The notes below the pieces were generated by a model. The model ran no database searches and was not told the DNA's origin. It saw only the letters and a program-made list of their open reading frames with translations. Positions 1-5,713 of a stretch of DNA of 5,713 bases are shown here, one piece after another (position 1 is the stretch's first letter; each line of letters begins with the position of its first letter). Origin of the DNA: Tannerella sp. (GTDB lineage Bacteria > Bacteroidota > Bacteroidia > Bacteroidales > Tannerellaceae); contig JAITPH010000153.1 of NCBI GenBank assembly GCA_031289515.1, positions 1 to 5,713 on the forward strand, written 5' to 3'. Both the position numbers and the translations under genes were made by a program.

Positions 1-200
1 CACCAGTCCCAGCCCTTGAAGAAATTGGAAGGTCCGACCTGTACCGCCCCGAATGGAACGGATGCGCCCACGAAGACGTGACCGTGACCGCCGGAGCCGA
101 TGAACGGATCTATATAATCTGTCAGACGTTGCGCGTCCGCCGAAAAACCGTTTAAGAACGAGATGAAAAACAGAATGTTTGTAATTGTTTGTTTACACAT
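1..200 (-). CDS. Family GH92 alpha-mannosidase, N-terminal 66 codons (partial at left edge)
   Basis: The start ATG is at 200-198 and the frame runs open through position 1. Residues 1-23 look like a Sec signal peptide: a short polar start, then the hydrophobic stretch ILFFISFL, with a likely cut after A-D-A before Q24. The mature start carries the hallmark opening of glycoside hydrolase family 92: YIDPFIGSGGHGH (29-41), then VPFGAVQVGP (48-57), then GWDW (63-66). The cut codon at the edge begins TG, which would allow the Cys that often follows in this family. GH92 enzymes are calcium-dependent exo-acting alpha-mannosidases that trim N-glycans and mannans, usually in the periplasm or at the surface in Bacteroidota. 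Only about a tenth of the usual 700-800 residues is visible, so the catalytic acid/base residues and the linkage specificity cannot be judged. Its ATG lies 29 nt after the stop of the upstream gene, in an A/T-rich leader with no Shine-Dalgarno sequence and no clear promoter, so I read it as the third gene of an operon. The family call is firm; the substrate is not. Confidence 0.9.
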   Translation of the reverse strand, partial: MCKQTITNILFFISFLNGFSADAQRLTDYIDPFIGSGGHGHVFVGASVPFGAVQVGPSNFFKGWDW

Positions 201-229
201 ATCCAAAATATTTTAAAGTTTTAATAATG

Positions 230-3200
230 TCACAGTACAATGATTTTCTGCATCGAAATGCCTTTGAGCGATTCGACGACAACGATAAATATTCCCTTGT
301 CGGAAGTTCGCAGCCGGATGCTGACCTGCGGATTTCCTCTTACCGGATAGTCGCCGACCATGCGTCCGTCGAGGCTGTAGATTTTCACCGAACGGACGCC
401 GTCGGCGTTTTTAATATGAATCGTTCCGTCGGAAACAGGATTCGGATATACCGTCGGCGCGTTTTCCGTGTCGACGGTCGGGTTGCTTACGGCGGAATAG
501 TCAATGTAGGCAAGGTAGAACTCATGAATGCTCCAGTATTCCGTTTTGCCTCTTCCTGTCTGTACAATCTTTAAATATTGCGTCGTCGTTTCGGGAATCG
601 AAATTATCAGAAGAGCCGACGGTTTGCTGCCTGTGGCAATTGGCTGTCCCCAGTTTACACCGTCGGAAGATACGTAAACGGCATATTCTTTCGGATAATC
701 GTTCGGGCTGCCCGAAGCGTCGAGTATGACGGTATTTATCCTGACCGGTACGCGGGTATTGACGGCAAACCATTGACCGGGAGAGACCTGCGAGCCGTTG
801 TCCCATCTCGTATACGGCAGTCCGTCGATTGCCTGACCGGGATTGCCTCCGATTGCGGTAGCAATCCACGATGTGCGGGGCAGGGTAGAGCCGGGCGAAA
901 ATACCGGTCCTGTAGTCAGATTGTTAAACCAGTTTTTATAACCTGTCGGGGACGACAGCGCGGAAACGGACGATTCGACCGCGACCTGACCGTTTTTGCC
1001 CGAAGCGACAAAATTGGATGCGTTGCAAAACGAATTGGAGACCGTTATCTCGTCGTTTCCTCTTATGTCTAAATAGCGGGTGGCGCCGTACTGCTCGAAA
1101 TTGGCGAGAGTGAAGTTTATCTTGCCGCCTCCGCTTCCGTTGAAAACGCCGCCGTACTTTGCGCCGCCCCAATAGTCGGAGCTGAACAGATTCGCAACGC
1201 CGCTGAATCCTGCCGACGTCTCGATGAATTTCGTTTCGAGGGATTGCAATCTTTCGGGAGTGATGGAAACAACCTGCGAGTTAATCATGTCGAAACCCTT
1301 CTCCGGCGACAGCGCTTCGAAGCAAATGGCGTGCATTGAAGCGTCGATGCCAAGTCCGAGCGACATGCCCGACGGCGCTTTGCCGTTGTTCCGGCGCAGT
1401 AAAAGCCCTCTGCGGGATGCGTAATGAAAGTCGTTGTAAAGCATTTCGTCCTCGCAGTCTTCCAGAATCATAAATTCAAGTTCGAGCCAGTTCTGGTCAT
1501 ATACGCCGTTTTTGGCGTCCTGTTCGTCGATGGAATTAGGCCAGTTCCCGAATTTCGGATTCTCGTAGCCGACGGAAAATACAAGCGAATTGAACTGGAC
1601 ATTGCTTATCAGTCCGTTTTCAGAGCCGCCTCCGACGCGGATACCGTTCCTGAAAACGTGTCCCGCGAAATAGTCCACATAATGATTGTCGCACCGATAG
1701 GTAAACAGGTCGATGCCGTTGTCGGTAGCTCTGACGCCGACATTCACGATATAGACGTCGCTGCCTGTAGCTTGAATGCAATATGGATATTTCGGCAGCG
1801 TGGCGATATTTTTTGTATAAGTCGACAGCTGTTCGGGATAATTGAACGTTATGCCCCTGATGCCGCTTTTCCCGGACAGTTTCAGGAAAGGAGCGCCTGA
1901 CGGATTGTTTTTGCCGGCGTATATCTCTATTATGCTGCCCTGACCTTTCGGAACGGAGGCGAGGTCGGCAGCGCCCTTGAGTTCGACGTTCGACGGCACG
2001 GTCAGATTGCCTGTGACCTTATATTTTCCGGGAGGAAGGAATACTATGCCGCCGCCTTCGCTGCCCGCTTTGTTCAATGCGTTTTGAATGGCGGCCGTGT
2101 TGTCGGTCGTCGCGTTGCCTGTCGCTCCAAATTCGGTGTCGGTAACTACGTACAACGCTTCTCTCGGCGGTTTCGTTTCGTGCGGCCGTATTTCGGGAAA
2201 TTCGGGCAGTTTCTTCACCGTGACAGGGTTGTGGTCGATTTTGGATTCGAACATGGAATTGTTTTTGATGTCGGCAGCCGCCGCAAAGCGGTTTCCGGAG
2301 AGTATCGTCCTTGCGTAAGGTCCGATTATGACTTGCGGGGCGGGGTTGTCGAAATCTCCGTCGATCGAGCTGTAAATGCCGCCGCCGATATTCACCTGAC
2401 CGGACAGAATACGGCACTGTTGCGTCATTACTTTGGTTGTCGCGCCGTCCAGAACTTTGATTGCATCGGACGAGGCGGATATTTCGCAGTCGTAAAACTG
2501 CGCCGTCGAAGCCGTTCCTTCGGCAACTACTATGCCTTGCCTGCAATCATCTATTTTGACGCGGGTAAACATTATTCCAGCACCCGAAATGCTTTCTATA
2601 TAAACGGCTGTACCGCAGTTGCGATACGTCATGCCGTAGTTGTGACCGTTAGGCTGAGCGCCCGGAGAGGCTATACTTTCGGCGGCATGGAAACCGATGT
2701 TGTAGCCTTCTATGAATACGTGGCATGTATACGACCAGTCATTGCGTCGCATGACGATGCCTGTGGCCTCCCGGCGAATCCGGTCGCCGTAGGCGCTTCC
2801 CTTTACAGGAGCGCCCGGCAGACCGGATTCCGCCCAGAAGTCCGGTGAAAACCTAATCCAATCCAATCGCCCAACATCGGCGATATTATCAATTTCTATG
2901 CCTCGCGATAACGGCGTTCCGTAAAGGTTGAAGACGTTTGGACATCCGCCTCCGTTACGCCGCGACAGTATTACGCCCGAATATGAATTGAACAGGGTCA
3001 CATTCCGCACGTTACAATAATCGTTGCCCCAATATTGATATCTGCCGTATAGAATGGTCGGCGGATAAGGCGTGATATTGTCGGCGTCCTGTTCCGGATA
3101 CCATATCGAGATATTATAAAGCCCTGTCGAAGACTCCATTGTAATGAACGAATTTGCCTCATCCTCGCTACCTCTGCCGAAATAAGCCATCAGAACAGTT

Positions 3201-3541
3201 CCGGTGACCGGCTGTCCGTCGGACGGATTGCGCCAGTCGCCCCGAAGTATTACTCCTTTCGGGATTAACAGCTGACTGCCGATTTTGTACTTGCCTGCGG
3301 AAAGATACAGGACGCCTCCGCCGGCATCGCCGATGCGGGTGAGAAGTTCCTGAATGCCGTCACGCGAGTCGCGTTCGCCTGTTTTGTCGATTGATGCAAG
3401 CGAGGCGTCGGTAAAAGCGGCAACGGCAAGGTCTTCGGATTCGTAACCGGCCTTGGATTCGATGAGTCTCCATGTCGCCCCGCTTTGCGAAAAACAGTAA
3501 TGTGCATATAGCACAAACAGGATGAGAAGTATTCGTTTCAT
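230..3541 (-). CDS. Secreted tandem beta-helix (pectate-lyase-3 type) protein with F5/8C domain and T9SS tail
   Basis: This 1103-residue protein is exported, probably to the surface or medium. Residues 1-18 form a signal peptide with a likely S18/Q19 cut. Module 1 (about 30-440) and module 2 (about 463-880) each open with the pectate-lyase-3 (glycosyl hydrolase 28-related) pattern: GGGVLYL..GKYKI..LLIPKGVILRG (74-101) and FGATGNATTDNTAAIQ then GGGIVFLPPGKYKV (471-509). A Pro-rich linker (441-462) separates them. Residues 886-1011 resemble an F5/8 type C (discoidin-like) carbohydrate-binding domain, with AIDG..YTRWDNG, PGQWF, YAVYVSSDGVNW and SIHEFYL. The last 74 residues (from VYPNPVSDG at 1031) are a T9SS type A sorting domain ending KIIVL. 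Right-handed beta-helices of this class include polysaccharide lyases and hydrolases; two in tandem are known in GH55 beta-1,3-glucanases. I cannot assign catalytic residues or a substrate, so a purely binding role is possible. The ATG gives an intact signal peptide and follows the ceramidase-like gene by 60 nt. The frame is unbroken. Confidence 0.9.
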   Translation of the reverse strand: MKRILLILFVLYAHYCFSQSGATWRLIESKAGYESEDLAVAAFTDASLASIDKTGERDSRDGIQELLTRIGDAGGGVLYLSAGKYKIGSQLLIPKGVILRGDWRNPSDGQPVTGTVLMAYFGRGSEDEANSFITMESSTGLYNISIWYPEQDADNITPYPPTILYGRYQYWGNDYCNVRNVTLFNSYSGVILSRRNGGGCPNVFNLYGTPLSRGIEIDNIADVGRLDWIRFSPDFWAESGLPGAPVKGSAYGDRIRREATGIVMRRNDWSYTCHVFIEGYNIGFHAAESIASPGAQPNGHNYGMTYRNCGTAVYIESISGAGIMFTRVKIDDCRQGIVVAEGTASTAQFYDCEISASSDAIKVLDGATTKVMTQQCRILSGQVNIGGGIYSSIDGDFDNPAPQVIIGPYARTILSGNRFAAAADIKNNSMFESKIDHNPVTVKKLPEFPEIRPHETKPPREALYVVTDTEFGATGNATTDNTAAIQNALNKAGSEGGGIVFLPPGKYKVTGNLTVPSNVELKGAADLASVPKGQGSIIEIYAGKNNPSGAPFLKLSGKSGIRGITFNYPEQLSTYTKNIATLPKYPYCIQATGSDVYIVNVGVRATDNGIDLFTYRCDNHYVDYFAGHVFRNGIRVGGGSENGLISNVQFNSLVFSVGYENPKFGNWPNSIDEQDAKNGVYDQNWLELEFMILEDCEDEMLYNDFHYASRRGLLLRRNNGKAPSGMSLGLGIDASMHAICFEALSPEKGFDMINSQVVSITPERLQSLETKFIETSAGFSGVANLFSSDYWGGAKYGGVFNGSGGGKINFTLANFEQYGATRYLDIRGNDEITVSNSFCNASNFVASGKNGQVAVESSVSALSSPTGYKNWFNNLTTGPVFSPGSTLPRTSWIATAIGGNPGQAIDGLPYTRWDNGSQVSPGQWFAVNTRVPVRINTVILDASGSPNDYPKEYAVYVSSDGVNWGQPIATGSKPSALLIISIPETTTQYLKIVQTGRGKTEYWSIHEFYLAYIDYSAVSNPTVDTENAPTVYPNPVSDGTIHIKNADGVRSVKIYSLDGRMVGDYPVRGNPQVSIRLRTSDKGIFIVVVESLKGISMQKIIVL

Positions 3542-3601
3542 AAAAAATCCGTTTTGAAATTATTTTATAAAGCCCGCGCACGAGCGTCATATAAGATGTC
3601 C

Positions 3602-4855
3602 TTATTTTTCTTTAAAAACTCCCGCCATGCGGTAGTAATTTTCCAATTGTTTGAGCATTATTTTTTCGCCTGCTCCCACTTCGATAAGATCGGGACCGTT
3701 GTCGGCTCCATAGCCACCGTAAGCGGCAGAGCGGATGTCGGGCATGTATATAGGCCATTTTCCGCCGTTCCATGTATAGCCGAAAAAGAAAGGCACAAGT
3801 CCGTATGACTGAAATTCGCGTTTCCAGTCTATCTGAAACTTGATGAAAGGCTCGCCCGGAACAGTGGCTATCACATAACGGTTGTTGAGCGCTATAACCG
3901 AGAAATGAACGTTGTAATTCAGCTTTTTATCGAATCTGCCGGTGAAGAACAGCGAGTCGGCCAATACTTTGAGGTCGGCTTCGTCGTGAGGATTGGGATA
4001 CAGCTCCTTAGTCAGTTTTACAGCCTCGATAGAGAGTAATTTTCCCATGCGTTCTATCAAATCGTAGTTCGACGGACGCGGGTCGTCGGGGCTTTCACGG
4101 CCGCCGTCTTTGAACAAAGGCGCTTGATTGCCGCCTCCGCCTTGTACGAACAGGCAGTTAATATTGTTATCGAAAGCCTCTTCGGTATATTTCACGGCAT
4201 AACCTACGTAATCGCCCGAAATCTCGAAGTTGTTCCATGCTACGTCGGGATGACAGGCGTAATTCATAATGACGGCCTTCGTTTTGCCCGACTGGTCGTC
4301 GAATTTGATGATGCCTACGGCTGGGTCGACAGGTCCGTGCGGGATACGTTCGGGATTGACGGCGCGATAATGTTCGTCGCCGAGCCACGATTCGCGGGCG
4401 CGTCCGTCATCTCGAATTATCAGGCGCATGAAGCTCAACTGCGGGAAATAACGGTGTCCGCCCGATACCGTCGCTTCAAACATGTTTTGCGATGCTTGTT
4501 CCATGATGGTCGTCAGTTGTTTGTTCAGCCATTCTTCGGGCGCGCGCTCGGACGAATGGGTGTGTTGCGGACAGAAATACAGTTCTTTCAGGTTGAAGCG
4601 TTTTTTCAACGTTTCAGCGAGCGGGATATTGGTATAACCGCCCAAGTCGAGCGATACAAAGGCGATTCTGACGCCTTTTGTTTCCAGAATGAGGCTTCGC
4701 GCGAAGATTGAATCATGCACGGGGTACTTCGGCTTCGGTGGCGTAATGTTGATTTTCGCCGTTCCACACATCAGTTTGTCTGCGGCGACGCCTGATTGCA
4801 TCGCAGTTGTGAGACAAATTGCATAAAATAAAAATTTTGTCAAAAATGTTTTCAT
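3602..4855 (-). CDS. Compact neutral/alkaline ceramidase-like zinc amidohydrolase, secreted
   Basis: This 417-residue protein matches the N-terminal catalytic domain of neutral/alkaline non-lysosomal ceramidases, which hydrolyse N-acyl amide bonds with one zinc ion. Residues 1-25 are a signal peptide (MKTFLTKFLFYAICLTT core, cut near GVAA). The family marks appear in order: GTAKINITPP (31-40), CPQHTHSSERAP (95-106, His98/His100), NYACHP (198-203, His202), FVQGGGGNQAP (236-246), VPGEPF (332-337, Glu335) and a Tyr-rich segment YGGYGADN (379-386). By position these would supply the usual zinc set of two His, one Glu and one Tyr; that assignment is from memory of the family. Known bacterial ceramidases run to about 650 residues with an extra C-terminal domain, which is absent here, so the substrate need not be ceramide; short members are often annotated only by domain. 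It is probably periplasmic, as it has no lipobox and no T9SS tail. It is the first gene of the operon, behind a recognisable promoter. The family is likely right; the substrate is unknown. Confidence 0.85.
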   Translation of the reverse strand: MKTFLTKFLFYAICLTTAMQSGVAADKLMCGTAKINITPPKPKYPVHDSIFARSLILETKGVRIAFVSLDLGGYTNIPLAETLKKRFNLKELYFCPQHTHSSERAPEEWLNKQLTTIMEQASQNMFEATVSGGHRYFPQLSFMRLIIRDDGRARESWLGDEHYRAVNPERIPHGPVDPAVGIIKFDDQSGKTKAVIMNYACHPDVAWNNFEISGDYVGYAVKYTEEAFDNNINCLFVQGGGGNQAPLFKDGGRESPDDPRPSNYDLIERMGKLLSIEAVKLTKELYPNPHDEADLKVLADSLFFTGRFDKKLNYNVHFSVIALNNRYVIATVPGEPFIKFQIDWKREFQSYGLVPFFFGYTWNGGKWPIYMPDIRSAAYGGYGADNGPDLIEVGAGEKIMLKQLENYYRMAGVFKEK

Positions 4856-4896
4856 GTAAAAATGTTTTAAATTGTTTTTGGTAATAAAATTGAGTA

Positions 4897-4928
4897 CAAA
4901 GATAGTGGGTGATGTTTAATGAAACAAT
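4897..4928 (-). promoter_or_regulatory. Bacteroidota-type promoter for the ceramidase-like operon
   Basis: Read on the minus strand, TATCTTTG (4904-4897) matches the TAnnTTTG -7 box of the Bacteroidota housekeeping sigma factor exactly. ATTG (4928-4925) lies 20 nt upstream and fits the TTTG -33 box with one mismatch. Transcription would begin near 4890, leaving an A/T-rich leader of roughly 35 nt before the ATG at 4855. No Shine-Dalgarno sequence is present, which is normal for this phylum. No comparable promoter is seen in the 60-nt or 29-nt gaps downstream, so this one probably drives all three genes. Confidence 0.6.
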
Positions 4929-4944
4929 TAATAAAACGATTAAT
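4922..4944. repeat. 11-bp direct repeat overlapping the -33 box (possible operator)
   Basis: AAACAATTAAT (4922-4932) and AAACGATTAAT (4934-4944) agree at 10 of 11 bases with a 12-bp period. The first copy covers the predicted -33 box. A further ATTAATG at 4961-4967 repeats the ATTAATG at 4939-4945 exactly, 22 bp further from the gene. Spacings near one and two helical turns are what a regulator bound on one face of the DNA would give. The A/T-rich background raises the chance of coincidence. Confidence 0.35.
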
Positions 4945-5054
4945 GCCACTATTATTTTCTATTAATGGAGATTATTTTTGAAAAAAACATGAAAAAAATG
5001 AAGAAAACGCCCAATCGAATGAAAATTTTAGCCTGACGGAACAGGATAGAACTT

Positions 5055-5117
5055 CATTGTCAGGAACGAAGCAATTCAGGAATTACAGGACGCTGATTGC
5101 TTCGCAGGCTTATAATG
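5055..5117. repeat. Decayed interspersed inverted repeat (REP/MITE-like)
   Basis: The left arm (5055-5079) and right arm (5093-5117) are imperfect inverted repeats around a 13-nt loop. The core CGAAGCAAT (5067-5075) pairs perfectly with ATTGCTTCG (5096-5104), and the outer ends CATT/AATG and inner CAG/CTG also pair. The arms resemble a word I recall as widespread in bacterial intergenic repeats: TCATTGCGAGGAACGAAGCA. The mismatches suggest an old copy. It encodes nothing. It could form a hairpin in RNA read from either side, but no T-run follows it, so it is not a standard terminator. Confidence 0.6.
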
Positions 5118-5135
5118 ACGAAACACGCAGACATT

Positions 5136-5198
5136 ACCTCCAACGGCGGACTGTCCTCCATTCGGCATAGCATTTCCTCAATTGGCCACCTCCAAACG
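5136..5198. repeat. Short dispersed CCTCCA repeats
   Basis: The word CCTCCA occurs at 5137-5142, 5155-5160 and 5189-5194. Two copies sit in longer near-matches: ACCTCCAACG (5136-5145) and ACCTCCAAACG (5188-5198). Read on the minus strand, these are GGAGGT words in a G-rich stretch running up to the G9 tract. They may be remnants of a second interspersed repeat. No gene or binding site can be named from them. Confidence 0.35.
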
Positions 5199-5204
5199 TT
5201 GTCA

Positions 5205-5221
5205 CCCCCCCCCAAAAAAAA
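5205..5221. repeat. C9A8 homopolymer junction just past a stop codon
   Basis: Nine C (5205-5213) are followed directly by eight A (5214-5221). On the minus strand this reads T8 then G9, starting one base past the TGA of the nuclease-domain gene. Length changes here would not alter that protein. The T8 run could help transcription end, but no GC-rich hairpin precedes it. Such tracts are also places where sequencing or assembly miscounts bases. Confidence 0.8.
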
Positions 5222-5222
5222 T

Positions 5223-5713
5223 TCAACTTTCAACTATTTCGGTCTTGTCTTTTCCGATGAAGATGATTGTAAGGTAGCGGACGTCGGTACGGTCTTTGAA
5301 CAGGTGCGAATTGCGATAGCGATTCAACTGTTTGTGAGCTTCGTCGCGTTTGGATTGCAGAACGGCTTCGTTTTTCTCGTCGGATTTCTTGACGTATTTG
5401 ATTTCCAGTACCCATTCGTTCGGAATATCGGGATATATCCGGCTTCGTTGCAGGTCGACGTCGGTATATCCGAATGTCACTTCCGTTTCGGACAGCGGAA
5501 TATAGTAACTGTTGTAGAACAGATTGTTCAACAGTATGATTTTCAGGTATTTTTCATCGAATTTCTCCAAATCGCGGAACGAAAGCCTGCTGACGATGTT
5601 TTGACTGATATAGTCGATAAACGGCTTCGGATCGTTATGATAGGTAAACAGATACATTGATTCCGTCAAGACGCTAAGGTCTACGAGCACTTTCTTGTTG
5701 CGTTCGCGCGTCA
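5223..5713 (-). CDS. PD-(D/E)XK nuclease-domain protein, C-terminal part (likely AAA-ATPase fusion; partial at right edge)
   Basis: The frame is open from the right edge to the TGA at 5225-5223, giving 162 whole codons. A GTG at 5690 could start it, but the frame continues upstream as TRERNKK, so the real start lies outside. The visible part resembles the PD-(D/E)XK domain (PDDEXK_9 type) that closes many Bacteroidales AAA-ATPase-like proteins, which usually run beyond 500 residues. The supporting pattern is FGYTDVDL (5471-5448), then VLEIKYVKK (5411-5385), supplying the Asp and the E-x-K of the nuclease site, followed by an Ala/Gln/Tyr helix (DEAHKQLNRYR) typical of this domain. The preceding ILLNNLFYNSYY helix also fits. 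These proteins occur in many paralogues per genome; their biological role is not settled, although a link to mobile DNA or defence has been suggested. The ATPase half is not visible, so the fusion is inferred. It ends 367 nt before the next gene, which has its own promoter, so the two are probably not co-transcribed. Confidence 0.8.
   Translation of the reverse strand, partial: TRERNKKVLVDLSVLTESMYLFTYHNDPKPFIDYISQNIVSRLSFRDLEKFDEKYLKIILLNNLFYNSYYIPLSETEVTFGYTDVDLQRSRIYPDIPNEWVLEIKYVKKSDEKNEAVLQSKRDEAHKQLNRYRNSHLFKDRTDVRYLTIIFIGKDKTEIVES

Larger units (their letters stand above)
4856..5222. other. Gene-free spacer with repeats and a promoter
   Basis: This 367-nt stretch has no credible gene on either strand. 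The half next to the ceramidase-like gene (about 4856-5030) is very A/T-rich and holds its promoter and direct repeats. The other half (about 5031-5222) is more mixed in composition and holds a decayed inverted repeat, three CCTCCA words and a C9A8 tract. I saw no tRNA, riboswitch or strong terminator hairpin. The composition change near 5030 suggests that the right half is inserted or accreted repeat sequence. Confidence 0.7.

Noticed and set aside
2084..2848. 254-codon open frame on the + strand
   Set aside because: It lies wholly antisense to the beta-helix gene, has no recognisable domain, and its Arg/Val-rich, low-complexity composition is what the reverse of a biased coding frame gives. 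The other long + strand frames over the genes (578-1072, 1424-1900, 4124-4711, 5097-5660) fail for the same reason.
3542..3601. Separate promoter or terminator between the ceramidase-like and beta-helix genes
   Set aside because: The closest -7 match (TAATTTCA) has two mismatches with no matching upstream box, and the GC-rich patch near 3573-3588 does not pair well enough for a terminator.
4973..4980. TATTTTTG on the + strand as a promoter -7 box
   Set aside because: It fits TAnnTTTG, but no TTTG-like box lies about 20 nt upstream and no + strand gene follows.
4989..5036. Tiny + strand frame starting ATGAAAAAAATG
   Set aside because: It has only 15 codons before the stop and lies in A-rich DNA where such frames arise by chance, with no supporting context.
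5214..5225. Intrinsic terminator at the T8 run after the nuclease-domain stop codon
   Set aside because: The sequence before the T-run on the minus strand (GAAATAGTTGAAAGTTGA) forms no stable GC-rich hairpin, and the run is followed by nine G.
5690..5690. GTG at 5690 as the true start of the nuclease-domain gene
   Set aside because: The frame stays open to the window edge and the domain would be cut mid-fold, so this is an internal Val codon of a longer gene.

Overview
The window is almost certainly from a Bacteroidota genome, probably Bacteroidales. Four things point there: a type IX secretion system (T9SS) type A sorting domain on a large secreted protein; a promoter of the Bacteroidota form (TTG-like box, about 20 nt, TAnnTTTG); A/T-rich gene leaders with no Shine-Dalgarno sequence; and a PD-(D/E)XK protein of the AAA-ATPase type that is common in gut and sediment Bacteroidales. 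Everything recognisable as a gene lies on the minus strand, so transcription runs from right to left.

Right to left, the layout is as follows. Positions 5713-5223 hold the C-terminal 162 codons of a PD-(D/E)XK nuclease-domain protein that begins outside the window. Positions 5222-4856 are a 367-nt gene-free spacer containing a C9A8 homopolymer junction, short CCTCCA repeats, a decayed interspersed inverted repeat (core CGAAGCAAT/ATTGCTTCG), and a promoter overlapped by an 11-bp direct repeat. Three exported proteins then follow in one probable operon: a compact neutral-ceramidase-like protein (4855-3602), a 1103-residue protein with two pectate-lyase-type beta-helices, an F5/8 type C domain and a T9SS tail (3541-230), and the first 66 codons of a family GH92 alpha-mannosidase (200-1, running off the left edge). 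The gaps between them are 60 and 29 nt.

The three operon genes look like a small glycan or glycoconjugate degradation module. The beta-helix protein would bind and cut, or only bind, a polysaccharide outside the cell. GH92 enzymes remove alpha-mannose. The ceramidase-like protein is a predicted zinc amidohydrolase of unknown substrate. No SusC/SusD pair, sulfatase or regulator is visible here, so whether this is part of a polysaccharide utilisation locus depends on sequence to the left. The nuclease-domain gene is probably unrelated in function.

I see no proven new system. The most informative points are the tandem beta-helix architecture, the gene combination in the operon, and the structured spacer. 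The + strand contains long open frames, but they are antisense shadows of the minus-strand genes.
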